The notes: a model not told the origin generated them from the sequence alone. 64,000 nt of DNA from Niallia circulans (GCF_003726095.1 NZ_CP026031.1:558001-622000); one strand, 5' to 3'. Shown: positions 27,074-36,552, numbered from the stretch's first letter. Program-made: numbers and translations.

Positions 27074-27601
27074 ATGGTAACAACTATACAAATAGAAGAA
27101 AAGGAAAATCATCCTCAATATGCAGGATTTTGGATTCGTTTTGGAGCATGGGCAATCGATAGTATCATTTTAGGTATTCCTTTATTATTTTTTTCTAATA
27201 TCATTTTTGCTTTATTTATCAGTTCAATGGAAATACCTAATGAATTATTGTTGGATCCAGCAAGTATAAATGCATTATCTGATTCTGAAATTTTATCTCT
27301 ATTAGGCTCCATAATGACCGCTTTTTTTGGAACGATGGCAGTATGTATGTTTATTAGTCTTTTTTATTATTCACTGTTTCATGCTTCTAAATGGCAAGCG
27401 ACAATTGGAAAGAAATTATTAGGTTTAAAGGTAGAGGATTTGAAAGGAAATAAGCTTTCTTTCTGGAGAAGTTTAGGAAGATACATAGTATCAAGTCTCC
27501 TTTCAGGAATTTTATTAATTGGCTTTATTTTGGCAGCGTTCACGGAGAAAAAACAAGCGTTACATGATTTAATTGTAGGTTCCATTGTTGTAAGAAAATA
27601 A
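27074..27601 (+). CDS. RDD-family membrane protein
   Basis: 175 residues. The RDD domain is seen from residue 17: GFWIRFGAWAIDSIILG carries the conserved Arg and Asp, a second segment has the aromatic FYYSLFHAS motif, and the last Asp is in KKQALHDLIVGSIVV. Three to four transmembrane spans. RDD proteins have been proposed to take part in ion or osmolyte transport, but the role of this one is open. Ribosome site GAAGGAGGGG. Confidence 0.82.
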   Translation: MVTTIQIEEKENHPQYAGFWIRFGAWAIDSIILGIPLLFFSNIIFALFISSMEIPNELLLDPASINALSDSEILSLLGSIMTAFFGTMAVCMFISLFYYSLFHASKWQATIGKKLLGLKVEDLKGNKLSFWRSLGRYIVSSLLSGILLIGFILAAFTEKKQALHDLIVGSIVVRK

Positions 27602-27616
27602 TTCATAAACTCTGTG

Positions 27617-27662
27617 GGCTTATCTATAATGTGAGTGAGACGACAAACATTATGGATAAGCC
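27617..27662. terminator. Hairpin after the RDD gene
   Basis: GGCTTATCTATAATGT pairs with ACATTATGGATAAGCC (16 bp, one mismatch) around a 14-nt loop. No T-run follows, so it may be a weak terminator or an RNA-processing stem. Confidence 0.55.
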
Positions 27663-27741
27663 AAATGGTTCTTAAGGGAAACAAACAGGAGTATGTTATT
27701 TTATCGCTACATACCCGCTATTTGAGAGGAGAGCTTGATAG

Positions 27742-29043
27742 ATGGAACCGATAACCAATAAAACAGAAATGAAAAAAAGAGGGTTGGCATTATATTTTAC
27801 TTTGCCCATAATATCATGGGCCCTTTATGATGCGGCTAATACTATTTTTTCGTCTAATATTAATACAATCTTTTTCCCCTTGTATTTACAAGATATGGTT
27901 GGTTCGAATGAAGTAACCAAACAGATTGCTTCGACTTTTATTACATATGCGAATGCATTAGCAAGCTTTCTGTTAGTTATCTTTACACCATTATTTGGCG
28001 TAATGATGGATCGAACTGGAAAAAAGAAAAAATATATTGTTATTTTAACATTATTAACTGTATTTGGAACCATTGCTATGGGGTTTTTCTCTTTTATCCC
28101 GTCTACACAACAAATATTTGGAATTCCGATATCCTTAGCACTTGTTATCCTCTTTTTTGTTTTATCTAAATTTACTTATCATTCTAGCTTAGTGTTCTAT
28201 GATACGATGATTTCTGATTTAGGAACAAAGGAACAGATTCCATTAATCTCTGGATTTGGTGTAGCCATCGGTTATATTGGAACACTGATTGGATTAACTG
28301 TTTATCTCTTTATAGATGAAGGGGCATATAATCAATCCTTTATTCCAACTGGTATTCTTTTTTTACTTTTATCCTTGCCATTATTTTTTTTCATTAAAGA
28401 TACACCAAAAGAAAATATCCAAAAACAATCTGTTCTTTCTGGATATCGAGAAATAATAGAAACTTTTAAACAAATGAAAAGTTATCGGAAAATTTTCACC
28501 TTTATGCTTGCTTACTTTTTTCTAAATGATGCATTAGCCACTACTATTGCGACGATGTCTGCATATGCCAATGCGGTTATTGGATTAGATACTGGTAAAT
28601 TTATTGTTCTTTATCTTGTGTCAACCATTGCAAGTATTATTGGTTCCTTTGTTTTTGGATATATAACGAAAAGTGTTGGTGCATACAGAGCTGTTCGTTA
28701 TGTGGGGATACTGTTAGTTATTGCGATTATTATTGCAACGCTTGCTAAAAATGAAGGGTTATTCTGGGTAGCTGGCAGTTTATTTGGAGTGGCGCTTGGA
28801 AGTATGTGGGTAACAACAAGAACCTATATCGTTGAAATTACCCCAGAAGAGAAAAGAGGACAATTTTTTGGTTTATTTGCTTTTTCTGGAAAAGTATCAT
28901 CTATTATCGGTCCTTTAATATATGGGACAATTACATTGGTTTTTGCTGAGTACGGTAATATTGCAAGTAGATTTGCGCTAAGTTCTTTAATCATTCTAAC
29001 TATTATCGGATTAGTGATTCATGCACGTATAAAGGAAGACTGA
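27742..29043 (+). CDS. MFS transporter of the UMF1/Atg22-like family
   Basis: 433 residues with twelve predicted spans. ISWALYDAANTIFSSNINTI near the start and GVMMDRTGKKKKYI in the first cytoplasmic loop are typical of the UMF1 group, to which B. subtilis YxiO belongs. Yeast Atg22 of this family exports amino acids from the vacuole, but the bacterial substrate is unknown. GAGAGGAGAG precedes the ATG. It is not part of the B. subtilis gene order here. Confidence 0.8.
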   Translation: MEPITNKTEMKKRGLALYFTLPIISWALYDAANTIFSSNINTIFFPLYLQDMVGSNEVTKQIASTFITYANALASFLLVIFTPLFGVMMDRTGKKKKYIVILTLLTVFGTIAMGFFSFIPSTQQIFGIPISLALVILFFVLSKFTYHSSLVFYDTMISDLGTKEQIPLISGFGVAIGYIGTLIGLTVYLFIDEGAYNQSFIPTGILFLLLSLPLFFFIKDTPKENIQKQSVLSGYREIIETFKQMKSYRKIFTFMLAYFFLNDALATTIATMSAYANAVIGLDTGKFIVLYLVSTIASIIGSFVFGYITKSVGAYRAVRYVGILLVIAIIIATLAKNEGLFWVAGSLFGVALGSMWVTTRTYIVEITPEEKRGQFFGLFAFSGKVSSIIGPLIYGTITLVFAEYGNIASRFALSSLIILTIIGLVIHARIKED

Positions 29044-29111
29044 TGGAAAAAAGATTTCTTCCTTCCAAATAGAAGAGGAAAACGAAGCTGTTTATGAATG
29101 CTAACAAAAGC

Positions 29112-29140
29112 AAATATTCCGTGAGAAGGTGGAATATTTT
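29112..29140 (+). terminator. Terminator of the UMF1-type transporter gene
   Basis: A 9-bp perfect stem (AAATATTCC / GGAATATTT) with a 10-nt loop and a moderately T-rich downstream flank (TTCATATTGTTCTTT). It is the main feature in the gap before cheV apart from the SigD-type promoter. Confidence 0.65.
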
Positions 29141-29266
29141 CATATTGTTCTTTCATGAATAGCTTTTTATTAGCCTTTTTTGCAAAAAAATGGATACTAA
29201 AAATACTATAGGTTGTAGAATAACTTTTCTTCACCTCAAAATTTAGGAAATTTAAAGAGCCTTACT

Positions 29267-29292
29267 TTAAGAGTAGATAAAAAGTCCGATAT
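29267..29292 (+). promoter_or_regulatory. SigD-type promoter candidate for cheV
   Basis: TTAA (29267-29270), a 15-bp spacer and CCGATAT (29286-29292) fit the motility sigma factor consensus (TAAA-N15-GCCGATAT) in all but one -35 base and the leading G. cheV is SigD-dependent in B. subtilis. The start of transcription would be about 70 bases before the cheV ATG. Confidence 0.6.
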
Positions 29293-29368
29293 AAAAGATA
29301 GGTATAAATAATTTGATGTAGTCTGGCTAAATAAGTGAATTTTTAGGCGAGCGAAAGGACAAACAGAA

Positions 29369-30274
29369 ATGAAAAATGATAAAGGGATACTTTTAGAAAC
29401 GGGAACAAATGAATTAGAAATTGTAGAATTCAGCGTAGGAAAGAACCATTTTGGAATCAATGTGATTAAGGTTAAAGAAATCATTAATCCAGTGCCAATC
29501 ACGCCAATCCCACACGCACACCCATATATAGAGGGGATTATGGAGTTAAGGGGAGAAGTATTAACTGTTGTTAATCTTGCAAATGTACTTGGTTATCCTC
29601 CTTCTGATACTCCTGAAAAGGACAAATATATTGTTTCTGAATTTAATAAAACAAAAATAATTTTCCATGTTCATAATGTAACACAAATTCATCGAATATC
29701 ATGGGAAAACATTGAAAAACCATCTGAAACGTACTATGGAACGGACAGCCAGATTATCGGAGTAGTAAAATTAAAGGGAGAAATGATTTTATTATTAGAT
29801 TTTGAAAAAATCGTTGTTGATATTAATCCGGAGTCGGGAATCAATGTTCAACAAGTAAAAAAATTAGGTGATAGAAAAAGAAGTGACAAGAAATTAATTG
29901 TTGTGGAAGATTCTGCCCTGTTAAGAAAATTATTAGAAGATACTTTAAATGCTGCTGGATTTCAGGAGATCACCTTTTTCGAAAATGGGCGTGAAGCTTT
30001 AGCCTATTTAACAAAAACTATAGAGGATGGTCATTCGGTTGAAGAAGTGGCTCAATTAATGATTACCGATATAGAAATGCCGCAAATGGATGGACATCAT
30101 TTAACAAAAGTAGTAAAGGACAATCCTAACTTAGCAACATTGCCAATTGTTATATTTTCTTCGTTAATCACAGATGATTTAAGACATAAAGGTCAAGTAG
30201 TAGGAGCAAATGCTCAAGTAAGTAAACCTGAGATTAATGAATTAATTCATATTATCGATAACATCATATTATAA
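29369..30274 (+). CDS. cheV: Chemotaxis coupling protein CheV
   Basis: 301 residues. An N-terminal CheW domain (about 10-160, LEIVEFSVGKNHFGINV...) is fused to a C-terminal receiver domain with the acidic pair in VVEDSA, the phosphorylated D234 in ITDIEMPQMDG and the lysine in VSKPE. CheV links chemoreceptors to CheA and helps adaptation. It shows that the organism is chemotactic even though no flagellar gene lies here. Ribosome site GAAAGGAC. Confidence 0.94.
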   Translation: MKNDKGILLETGTNELEIVEFSVGKNHFGINVIKVKEIINPVPITPIPHAHPYIEGIMELRGEVLTVVNLANVLGYPPSDTPEKDKYIVSEFNKTKIIFHVHNVTQIHRISWENIEKPSETYYGTDSQIIGVVKLKGEMILLLDFEKIVVDINPESGINVQQVKKLGDRKRSDKKLIVVEDSALLRKLLEDTLNAAGFQEITFFENGREALAYLTKTIEDGHSVEEVAQLMITDIEMPQMDGHHLTKVVKDNPNLATLPIVIFSSLITDDLRHKGQVVGANAQVSKPEINELIHIIDNIIL

Positions 30275-30388
30275 ATGCTGATGAATTAGCAGTCTGCATG
30301 GGAGTTGCCTTTTTGCTTAAGAGAAGGGAAGCGAATCCAGCTTCCTTTGTCTTTAAGAACTACTTTGAGAGACTGGCACATGGGTGTC

Positions 30389-30452
30389 CCAACCAATTAT
30401 ACGGAGAGGTTAATAAAGATTTCGTATAATTGGTTGGGTTTTTATTCTTTTT
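30389..30452 (+). terminator. Strong terminator downstream of cheV
   Basis: A 15-bp perfect stem (CCAACCAATTATACG at 30389-30403 / CGTATAATTGGTTGG at 30423-30437) followed by GTTTTTATTCTTTTT. It lies 115 bases after cheV; no gene is seen between. Confidence 0.88.
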
Positions 30453-30586
30453 AGGAAAGAAGGCTTGTGGTAAATACCACAGACTTAAATACACTTCACT
30501 TTTCATGGGCTATACCTGTATTATTTCCTGGAGCCTCTTTACAAATAAATTCTTTTCACTATTTTATATTCAAATCAAGCATTATA

Positions 30587-30817
30587 TTATGCATTATTAT
30601 TTTGCATAATATCTTTATGTATTTTCTCAAATAGTTCTACTGGTAGGGAGTATTTAGTTGTTTTAAAGTTTTGCCAATTAGTAATGATTTCTACCATATT
30701 ACCCTTTTTCTCAACTTCTAGAAGGGCATTTTCGCCAATATCCCTTACAGATATGAGCCTGTCTCCGTTTTTTTTCTCCGTCTGTTTATATTCATAATTA
30801 ATACCAAATTTACGCAT
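30587..30817 (-). CDS. Small hypothetical protein
   Basis: 76 residues, not recognised. It has an alternating hydrophobic pattern that suggests a small beta-rich domain (RLISVRDIGENALLEVEKKG, then MVEIITNW) followed by a helix. No signal peptide or membrane span. The ribosome site AAAGGAGAGG, five to seven bases upstream of the ATG, is excellent, which is the main support. No clear terminator lies just downstream. Confidence 0.6.
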   Translation of the reverse strand: MRKFGINYEYKQTEKKNGDRLISVRDIGENALLEVEKKGNMVEIITNWQNFKTTKYSLPVELFEKIHKDIMQNNNA

Positions 30818-30972
30818 AATACCTCTCCTTTAAAATAGTTTTATAGTATTACCTTATCATAAGTTATATGTGTGGAGACTAAACAAACATTAAGATAGCC
30901 GTAAATAAAATATTATTATTCGGGTTACGGTTTACGTAACAATATTTTTTGAAACACCCTTTTTATACCGTA

Positions 30973-31017
30973 AAACAGCCACCCCATCATTCCAACTTAT
31001 GTATGGGGTGGCTGTTT
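30973..31017 (-). terminator. Terminator of ykyB
   Basis: AAACAGCCACCCCAT pairs perfectly with ATGGGGTGGCTGTTT around a 15-nt loop. On the minus strand a T-rich flank follows. It lies 100 bases past the ykyB stop. A second small hairpin (GTTACG / CGTAAC, 30924-30940) with a T-run on the plus strand lies nearby without a clear owner. Confidence 0.7.
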
Positions 31018-31117
31018 CTTAGGTGAAATGTATCCTAGCTGCATTATAGTATTAATTGCTCTCTTTTAGTTGATATAATCGAGGGGATTACCGTTTTCAT
31101 TCAAGGTACATTAAAAA

Positions 31118-31585
31118 TTAATAGCTTTCACCAAGTTTTTTAAAAACAGGCTTTTGGTATTTCTTTTTGCGGATTGAATGATTAGGTGGCGTATCTTCTT
31201 TTAATCCAGTATAAGTGGATAAAAGCTTTTTAGACTGTGTTAAGGAAAGAGTAGATTTGGGATTTCGAATACTTTGATTGAGAGATCCTAAATGTGGCAA
31301 TTCCTCAAAATCCTTTTTAGTCGGAGGCAAATGAAATGTATAGTTTTCACACGCAATCAATAAATCTGATTGTTGTTGACTATATTTTGGATTATTTGAG
31401 AAGTGTAGACCGATTTTCTTTGCTTTTCCTTCTGCTAATAGTTTATGTAAACTGTCATGCTTTAATTTATATAAAAACTTTGGGTTTGGAGCAGTTTTTG
31501 CATGACGGTTTACAACTGAGATTGCTTGAAGAAGATTTACAACAGTAGGTTGTATTGGCGGCGGATATTGTTGCTGCTTATTCAA
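31118..31585 (-). CDS. ykyB: YkyB family protein
   Basis: 155 residues. The YkyB pattern is visible: QPTVVNLLQAISVVNRHAKTA, LYKLKHDSLHKLLAEGKA, then KKIGLHFSNNPKYSQQQSDLL. No known catalytic motif, no membrane span, and a basic C-terminus. B. subtilis has ykyB next to cheV, as here. Function not established. GGAG precedes the ATG with adequate spacing. Confidence 0.85.
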   Translation of the reverse strand: MNKQQQYPPPIQPTVVNLLQAISVVNRHAKTAPNPKFLYKLKHDSLHKLLAEGKAKKIGLHFSNNPKYSQQQSDLLIACENYTFHLPPTKKDFEELPHLGSLNQSIRNPKSTLSLTQSKKLLSTYTGLKEDTPPNHSIRKKKYQKPVFKKLGESY

Positions 31586-31855
31586 TTGTTTTAACTCTCC
31601 CTTCTATTGTTTAGTACAAGTTATTATACTATTTTTTGCGAAAGAAGGAAATAAAAAAGAAATATCTTGTCTATCAAGTGTGCTCCTGAAGCAAGGTTAA
31701 GATAAATTTTATTTTAAGAATAGACATAATTTTTTATCTATTTGAGTACAGAAATGGATTCACATGCCGATAATAGTAGTAAAAGAAAAGTTGATAGGTT
31801 GTGTACATTTTTTTAGAACAAATTATTATATTGCTGCATGTAAGGAATGAGATGG

Positions 31856-33955
31856 ATGGACAAATATAATGAGAATAGCACAAGTAAGAAAATAATCGCT
31901 CAATCCAAATCAAATATAGAGAATATTATTTTTGAAATTATTTTTATGTATATTAAAGATATGGTCTTTATCATGAAAGTAGAGAAAGGGGAAATTTTTC
32001 GCTATATTTTTGTAAATGAAGCTGCATTCTTGTTCGCTAAATTACCAATCAACTTTATAGGGAAAAAAATCCAAGATGTTAATTCTGCGTACATATCTGC
32101 TAGATTACAAAAGGAATATTCTACAGTGTGTAAGAGGAAGGAAAATCATAGTTATACAGATCAAATCAAGCTTAATGATGGAGAGCTTATCTATGCAGAA
32201 TCTGTTTTAACGCCTATAAAGGATGATAAAGATGAGGTGAAATACATTGTTTCTATAACGAGAGATATTACAGAATCCATCAAGGAAAAACTTTTATTAT
32301 ATGAAAGTGAACAACGATATCGTTCATTAGTAGAGAATAATTTAGATGCTGTTCTCACAGTCAATTTAGATGGCGTTATACAGGAGGTGAATCCTGCTGG
32401 GTTGAAATTAATTGGTTTTAGTGACGAAGCTAAAACGATTTTTTCGCTTTATGATCTAATAGATGAGGAGAATACACTTTTTTATGGTAGTTTTAAAAAG
32501 TGTAAACTGACAAAAACATCACAATCAGTTGATTGTAAATTAATAAGTAAAAATGGAAACGAATTATCTGTTCATTCGAAATTCGTACCTATTATAGTGA
32601 ATCATACCATTAAGGGGATTTATGTCATCTTAAGAGATATTTCAGAAAAGAAGAAGACAGCAGAAAAGATTCAGTTTATGTCTTTTCATGATCAGCTGAC
32701 AGGACTTTATAATAGACGGGCTCTAATGGAGGCTATAAACCTTGAAATAAAAAGAGCGGAAACAGACCAAGCTGCTTTCGCTTTAATGACCATTGATTTA
32801 GACAGATTTAAATATATTAATGATACATTTGGTCATATTGTTGGCGATCAAATTCTTGTAAAAGTCGCGGAACGCTTATTAGAGTTTAATAATTACAAAT
32901 GCCATGTGTATCGTCAAGGAGGAGATGAATTTAATATTCTTCTTTCGCAAACGAATAGACAAGAAGTAGCAAGTATTGCTCAACAAATACTTTCAACCTT
33001 TGCTAATTCTTTCTATCTAGATTCTCAGGAATATTATATAAGTCCCAGTATAGGAATTAGTATGTATCCACAGGATGGAGAAGATATTGAAATATTGATT
33101 AAAAATGCTGATGAGGCACTTTTTCGAGTAAAAGAAAGAGGCAAAGCACACTATCAATTTTATCGTTCCGATATGACAACAGCTTTAACTAATATAGTAT
33201 CAGTTGAAACAAAATTGCGAAAAGCTGTTCAAAGGAATGAACTGAAATTGTATTTTCAGCCGCAAATTGATTTGAACAATTATACTTTCAATAGCTTTGA
33301 AGCGCTATTACGGTGGGAGAGTCCCTCCTTAGGCTTGGTTGCTCCCAATGACTTTATACCCCTTGCGGAGGATACGGGTCTCATAATATCGATTGGCAAT
33401 TGGGTTATTGAAACGGCGTGTGAGCAGATAAAAATTTGGAAGTCACTTTACAATCTAGATGTCAGAATCGCTGTGAATATTTCTCCCAAGCAATTTCAAC
33501 AACCTAATTTTGTAGAAGTGATTCGCGAGGCTATCAAAAAATATAACATTCAGCCATTCCTCTTAGAAGTGGAAATTACAGAAGGGGTTATGGAGAATAT
33601 TAAAGAAGCAGTTCCTATTTTGCGGAATTTAAAGGAGTTGGGTGTTATTATTTCTGTTGATGATTTTGGAACCGGCTATTCTTCTCTTAGCTATATAAAG
33701 CAATTTCCCATCGATGTGTTAAAAATTGACCAGTCTTTTATTAAAGATGCTGTGACAAACGCAAAGGATGCTGCCATTACAACCACTATTATTCACTTAG
33801 GTCAAAACTTAGGAATGGAAGTAATTGCAGAAGGTGTCGAAAATAAAGATCAGGAAGATTTTTTAAAGAAGGCAAATTGTCAGAAAGCACAAGGTTATTA
33901 TTATTCAAAGCCATTGACTTGTGAAGACGCAGAACAATTTCTTAGGCAGTTTTAA
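31856..33955 (+). CDS. PAS-PAS-GGDEF-EAL cyclic-di-GMP enzyme
   Basis: 699 residues: two PAS-type domains (about 20-130 and 150-260), GGDEF (about 275-430, intact GGDEF at 355-359) and EAL (about 440-695, intact EAL at 482-484 and loop DDFGTGYSS). Residues nine to six before GGDEF are NYKC, so the RxxD inhibitory site is absent. Both cyclase and phosphodiesterase sites look functional. No transmembrane segment, so the PAS domains probably read a cytoplasmic signal. AAGGA abuts the first ATG (31847) but is nine bases from the ATG at 31856, which is preferred. The gene is absent from this place in B. subtilis. Its net activity cannot be predicted. Confidence 0.88.
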   Translation: MDKYNENSTSKKIIAQSKSNIENIIFEIIFMYIKDMVFIMKVEKGEIFRYIFVNEAAFLFAKLPINFIGKKIQDVNSAYISARLQKEYSTVCKRKENHSYTDQIKLNDGELIYAESVLTPIKDDKDEVKYIVSITRDITESIKEKLLLYESEQRYRSLVENNLDAVLTVNLDGVIQEVNPAGLKLIGFSDEAKTIFSLYDLIDEENTLFYGSFKKCKLTKTSQSVDCKLISKNGNELSVHSKFVPIIVNHTIKGIYVILRDISEKKKTAEKIQFMSFHDQLTGLYNRRALMEAINLEIKRAETDQAAFALMTIDLDRFKYINDTFGHIVGDQILVKVAERLLEFNNYKCHVYRQGGDEFNILLSQTNRQEVASIAQQILSTFANSFYLDSQEYYISPSIGISMYPQDGEDIEILIKNADEALFRVKERGKAHYQFYRSDMTTALTNIVSVETKLRKAVQRNELKLYFQPQIDLNNYTFNSFEALLRWESPSLGLVAPNDFIPLAEDTGLIISIGNWVIETACEQIKIWKSLYNLDVRIAVNISPKQFQQPNFVEVIREAIKKYNIQPFLLEVEITEGVMENIKEAVPILRNLKELGVIISVDDFGTGYSSLSYIKQFPIDVLKIDQSFIKDAVTNAKDAAITTTIIHLGQNLGMEVIAEGVENKDQEDFLKKANCQKAQGYYYSKPLTCEDAEQFLRQF

Positions 33956-34074
33956 ACATGATTGATGAGCGGAGAACATAAACTTTTAGGAGGGAAGGAT
34001 GGTTGGCAAATTTGCCATTATAATTTAAGTGTATAGTTAAGACTGGATTTTTATTAGGAATAATAGGGAGGAGA

Positions 34075-34171
34075 GTAAGCCAGCCTGAATACACGATCCT
34101 TAGCGCGTCAAGAAGACTCATACCGGTGTTTGCCCGCATACAAAGTAAAGTGTATTCAAGCTGCTTGCTTA
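34075..34171. repeat. GC-richer intergenic inverted-repeat element
   Basis: Between the GGDEF-EAL gene and the C39 peptidase gene lies a stem formed by GTAAGCCAGCCTGAATACAC (34075-34094) and GTGTATTCAAGCTGCTTGCTTA (34150-34171), about 17 pairs with two bulges. The 55-base loop is close to half GC, well above the surroundings. A second small stem (GCTTGC.. GCAGCAAA) follows. It could be a structured RNA or a dispersed repeat. The 80-codon minus-strand frame across it has no ribosome site. Confidence 0.5.
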
Positions 34172-34261
34172 TTACTTGCAGCAAATAACAAAGGGAATCA
34201 GTCAGCCCACTAAGAGTTATTCAGCTTTAACCAATATTAAAGTGAAAAAAACTTTTTGGCT

Positions 34262-34984
34262 TTACCGATAACTAATTGCTCTTGACTTTAAAGCATGCCA
34301 GGAGTCAATAAAGTTTTTTTTATTTACCTTGACGTTTTTCTTACCAGATAAAGGATCATTTAAGTAAACATGCTCTTTACTGAACCCGACTAAAACAACT
34401 GCATGTAAATCTAATGGCGTTTTAATTGTTCTTCCATTATGTTCCCATGATTCCCATCTATCAGGTAAACGATAATCCCCTGTCGTCCATACGACAATTG
34501 GGTAACCATTCTCAACATGTTTCTCTAAGTCATGAAAAGAGGAATTTGTTAAATTAACTGCTCTTTCAGGTAAAAATTTGTTAACAAGGTCTTCCATCGG
34601 TCTATCAAACACAGCATAACCAGCCTTTTTCCCAGTCATATCTCCAACAAATCCAGTAGAAGGATCTCCCCATTTAATAATATTTCCGTTTTTTCGGACT
34701 AATGGATCTAAGTCCTTCTCTATGTCTTTAAAAAGGTCCATTTTCGTTACTTTAACACCAGCATAATTTAAGACCATGGTTAAACTTGTTACCTCACATC
34801 CATATCGTAATTCTGGATTTTGTTTTACCAAAGGAACATCTAATAGTATTTTATTAGAGGAGCTTGATACTTGACTTACTATTTCGCTTTTTTGTCTTGG
34901 ATGGTCATCAATATGGAAGTATTCCCAAACTTGCTCCGAACCAAAAAAGGGAGCGAGCAAAAGTAATAGTTTCAACAACTGCAT
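34262..34984 (-). CDS. Secreted C39-family peptidase-like protein (YvpB-like)
   Basis: 240 residues. A hydrophobic N-terminus (MQLLKLLLLLAPFFGSEQVW) serves as signal or anchor. The catalytic Cys is in RYGCEVTSLTMVLNYAG, the His in LDLHAVVLVGF and the Asp in LNDPLSGK, the C39/papain-like triad in the usual order. The target is unknown; relatives are found as cell-surface or secreted proteases. The open frame reaches 35086, but AAAGAGGCAG before the ATG at 34984 and the signal-like N-terminus support the shorter form. Confidence 0.8.
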   Translation of the reverse strand: MQLLKLLLLLAPFFGSEQVWEYFHIDDHPRQKSEIVSQVSSSSNKILLDVPLVKQNPELRYGCEVTSLTMVLNYAGVKVTKMDLFKDIEKDLDPLVRKNGNIIKWGDPSTGFVGDMTGKKAGYAVFDRPMEDLVNKFLPERAVNLTNSSFHDLEKHVENGYPIVVWTTGDYRLPDRWESWEHNGRTIKTPLDLHAVVLVGFSKEHVYLNDPLSGKKNVKVNKKNFIDSWHALKSRAISYR

Positions 34985-35333
34985 ATGACTGCCTCTTTCT
35001 TGCCAACTCCTAACGTTATCATACGAAATTCTCATCAAAATATGAGGGCATATTATTACCAAAAAGGTTAAATTAAGTTGATTCAAATTTAGACTTCATC
35101 CATAATGATAGGGTTGAATAGAAAGAATTTTCTATCATTATTTCGAAAGCTAGGAGTTTATATGATATAATTAGGCTTATTTAAATTTCTTAATATAAAG
35201 TGAAGAACCTTTGCTAACTAATTAATAAATCCATTTAAGTATAGGGGTTTTTTATTTGAAAAGCGTCGATTTGACAAAGTTTAATTATGATATGCAAAGG
35301 AGCTTGCTTTTCTTATAGGGAGGCGATCAAAAT
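34985..35333. other. Intergenic region between divergent C39 gene and ykuI
   Basis: About 350 AT-rich bases. AATGATAG pairs with CTATCATT (35104-35139) around an inner AGAAA/TTTCT stem. TTGACA at 35271 lacks a well-spaced -10. No gene was seen. Confidence 0.4.
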
Positions 35334-36551
35334 ATGGATGCTTTGGATATTTTGACTGATTTAGAAAATGTCATCCCTTATTTTCAAGCTATTTTTAGCG
35401 CTGATGAACATCGGGTTATTGGATATGAGGTATTAGGTAGATATAATGGGCAAGATGGAGCGGAAAGTCTTGGTAACTTTTTTGCAGATGAAGGAATTCC
35501 AGATGAATACAAGCTTGAAGTAGATCAAGTTATTTTGACAAAAGCTTTAGATAAAGCTTTATCTCTTGATGAGGACGTATTGCTTTTTATCAATAGAGAT
35601 GCTGAAATGCTGATGAAGGATGATGGAGAAGCCTTTTTAGATACCTTATTGGAGTACGAAGGGAAAGGTATCAAGCTGAATCGAATCGTTCTAGAGCTAT
35701 CCGAAAGAAATTATCAAGGACAATTTGATCATTTAGATCATTTACTAATTTACTATCGCACATATGGTATAAAGATTGCGATTGATAAAATGGGAAGCGA
35801 TAGCAGTTATCTTGACCGTCTAAGTGATTTAGGACCTGATATTTTGAAAATTGATCTATTGGCTTTGCGGTCTACGTCCACCTCACATACTTATCAAGAT
35901 GTATTGTATTCATTATCTATGCTTGCTCGAAAGATTGGTGCTACTTTATTATTTGAAAATATCGAGATGGTTTATCAGCTTCAATTCGCTTGGAAAAATG
36001 GAGGAAGATTTTATCAAGGGTATTACTTACATTATCCAGAGGAGAATTTCGTTGAACGTAATAGTAGAAAAGAAACATTGAGAAACATGTTTCATGAATT
36101 TATCCTTTCAGAAAAGAAGAAATTAGCGACGATTTATGATTTAACAGAAGAGTTTCAAGGTCAATTACAAGCATTGCTTGTCAAATACAAGAAATATTCT
36201 TCCTATGAAGAGTTATTAAAATTATTGTCAGCTGAGTTAACAGAGGCTGCTTTTCGAATGTATGTTTGTGATGAAGATGGGTTTCAGAAATCTGCCAATA
36301 TTATTAAATATGAGAATGATTGGCTTATACAACCTGAATATGCACATAAAAATTGGAGTTGGAGACCATATTTTTTAGAAAATATTATGAAGATGCGAAA
36401 TGAAAAAAAAGGGATATTATCTGATCTATACAGTGATATTGAAACCGGCGAAACGGTTAGGACGTATTCTTATCCGTTAAATTCAAAAGAATATTTATTT
36501 ATTGATTTATCCTATAATTATCTTGATCGAATGAAATTATTGCTTCCTTAA
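35334..36551 (+). CDS. ykuI: EAL-domain protein YkuI, probably a c-di-GMP binder
   Basis: 405 residues. An EAL-type barrel (about 10-245) with EVL (32-34) in place of EAL is followed by the YkuI C-terminal PAS-like domain (about 250-405). The catalytic loop reads IDKMGSDSS rather than DDFGTGYSS, so hydrolysis is unlikely, as is known for B. subtilis YkuI, which binds c-di-GMP without clear turnover. The protein may be a sensor. A good ribosome site (AGGGAGGCGATC) precedes the ATG. A terminator follows. Confidence 0.88.
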   Translation: MDALDILTDLENVIPYFQAIFSADEHRVIGYEVLGRYNGQDGAESLGNFFADEGIPDEYKLEVDQVILTKALDKALSLDEDVLLFINRDAEMLMKDDGEAFLDTLLEYEGKGIKLNRIVLELSERNYQGQFDHLDHLLIYYRTYGIKIAIDKMGSDSSYLDRLSDLGPDILKIDLLALRSTSTSHTYQDVLYSLSMLARKIGATLLFENIEMVYQLQFAWKNGGRFYQGYYLHYPEENFVERNSRKETLRNMFHEFILSEKKKLATIYDLTEEFQGQLQALLVKYKKYSSYEELLKLLSAELTEAAFRMYVCDEDGFQKSANIIKYENDWLIQPEYAHKNWSWRPYFLENIMKMRNEKKGILSDLYSDIETGETVRTYSYPLNSKEYLFIDLSYNYLDRMKLLLP

Positions 36552-36552
36552 C

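Noticed and set aside
33942..34184. 80-codon minus-strand open frame over the structured element
   Set aside because: No ribosome site and the frame follows the inverted repeat rather than a protein-like pattern; treated as a by-product of the element.
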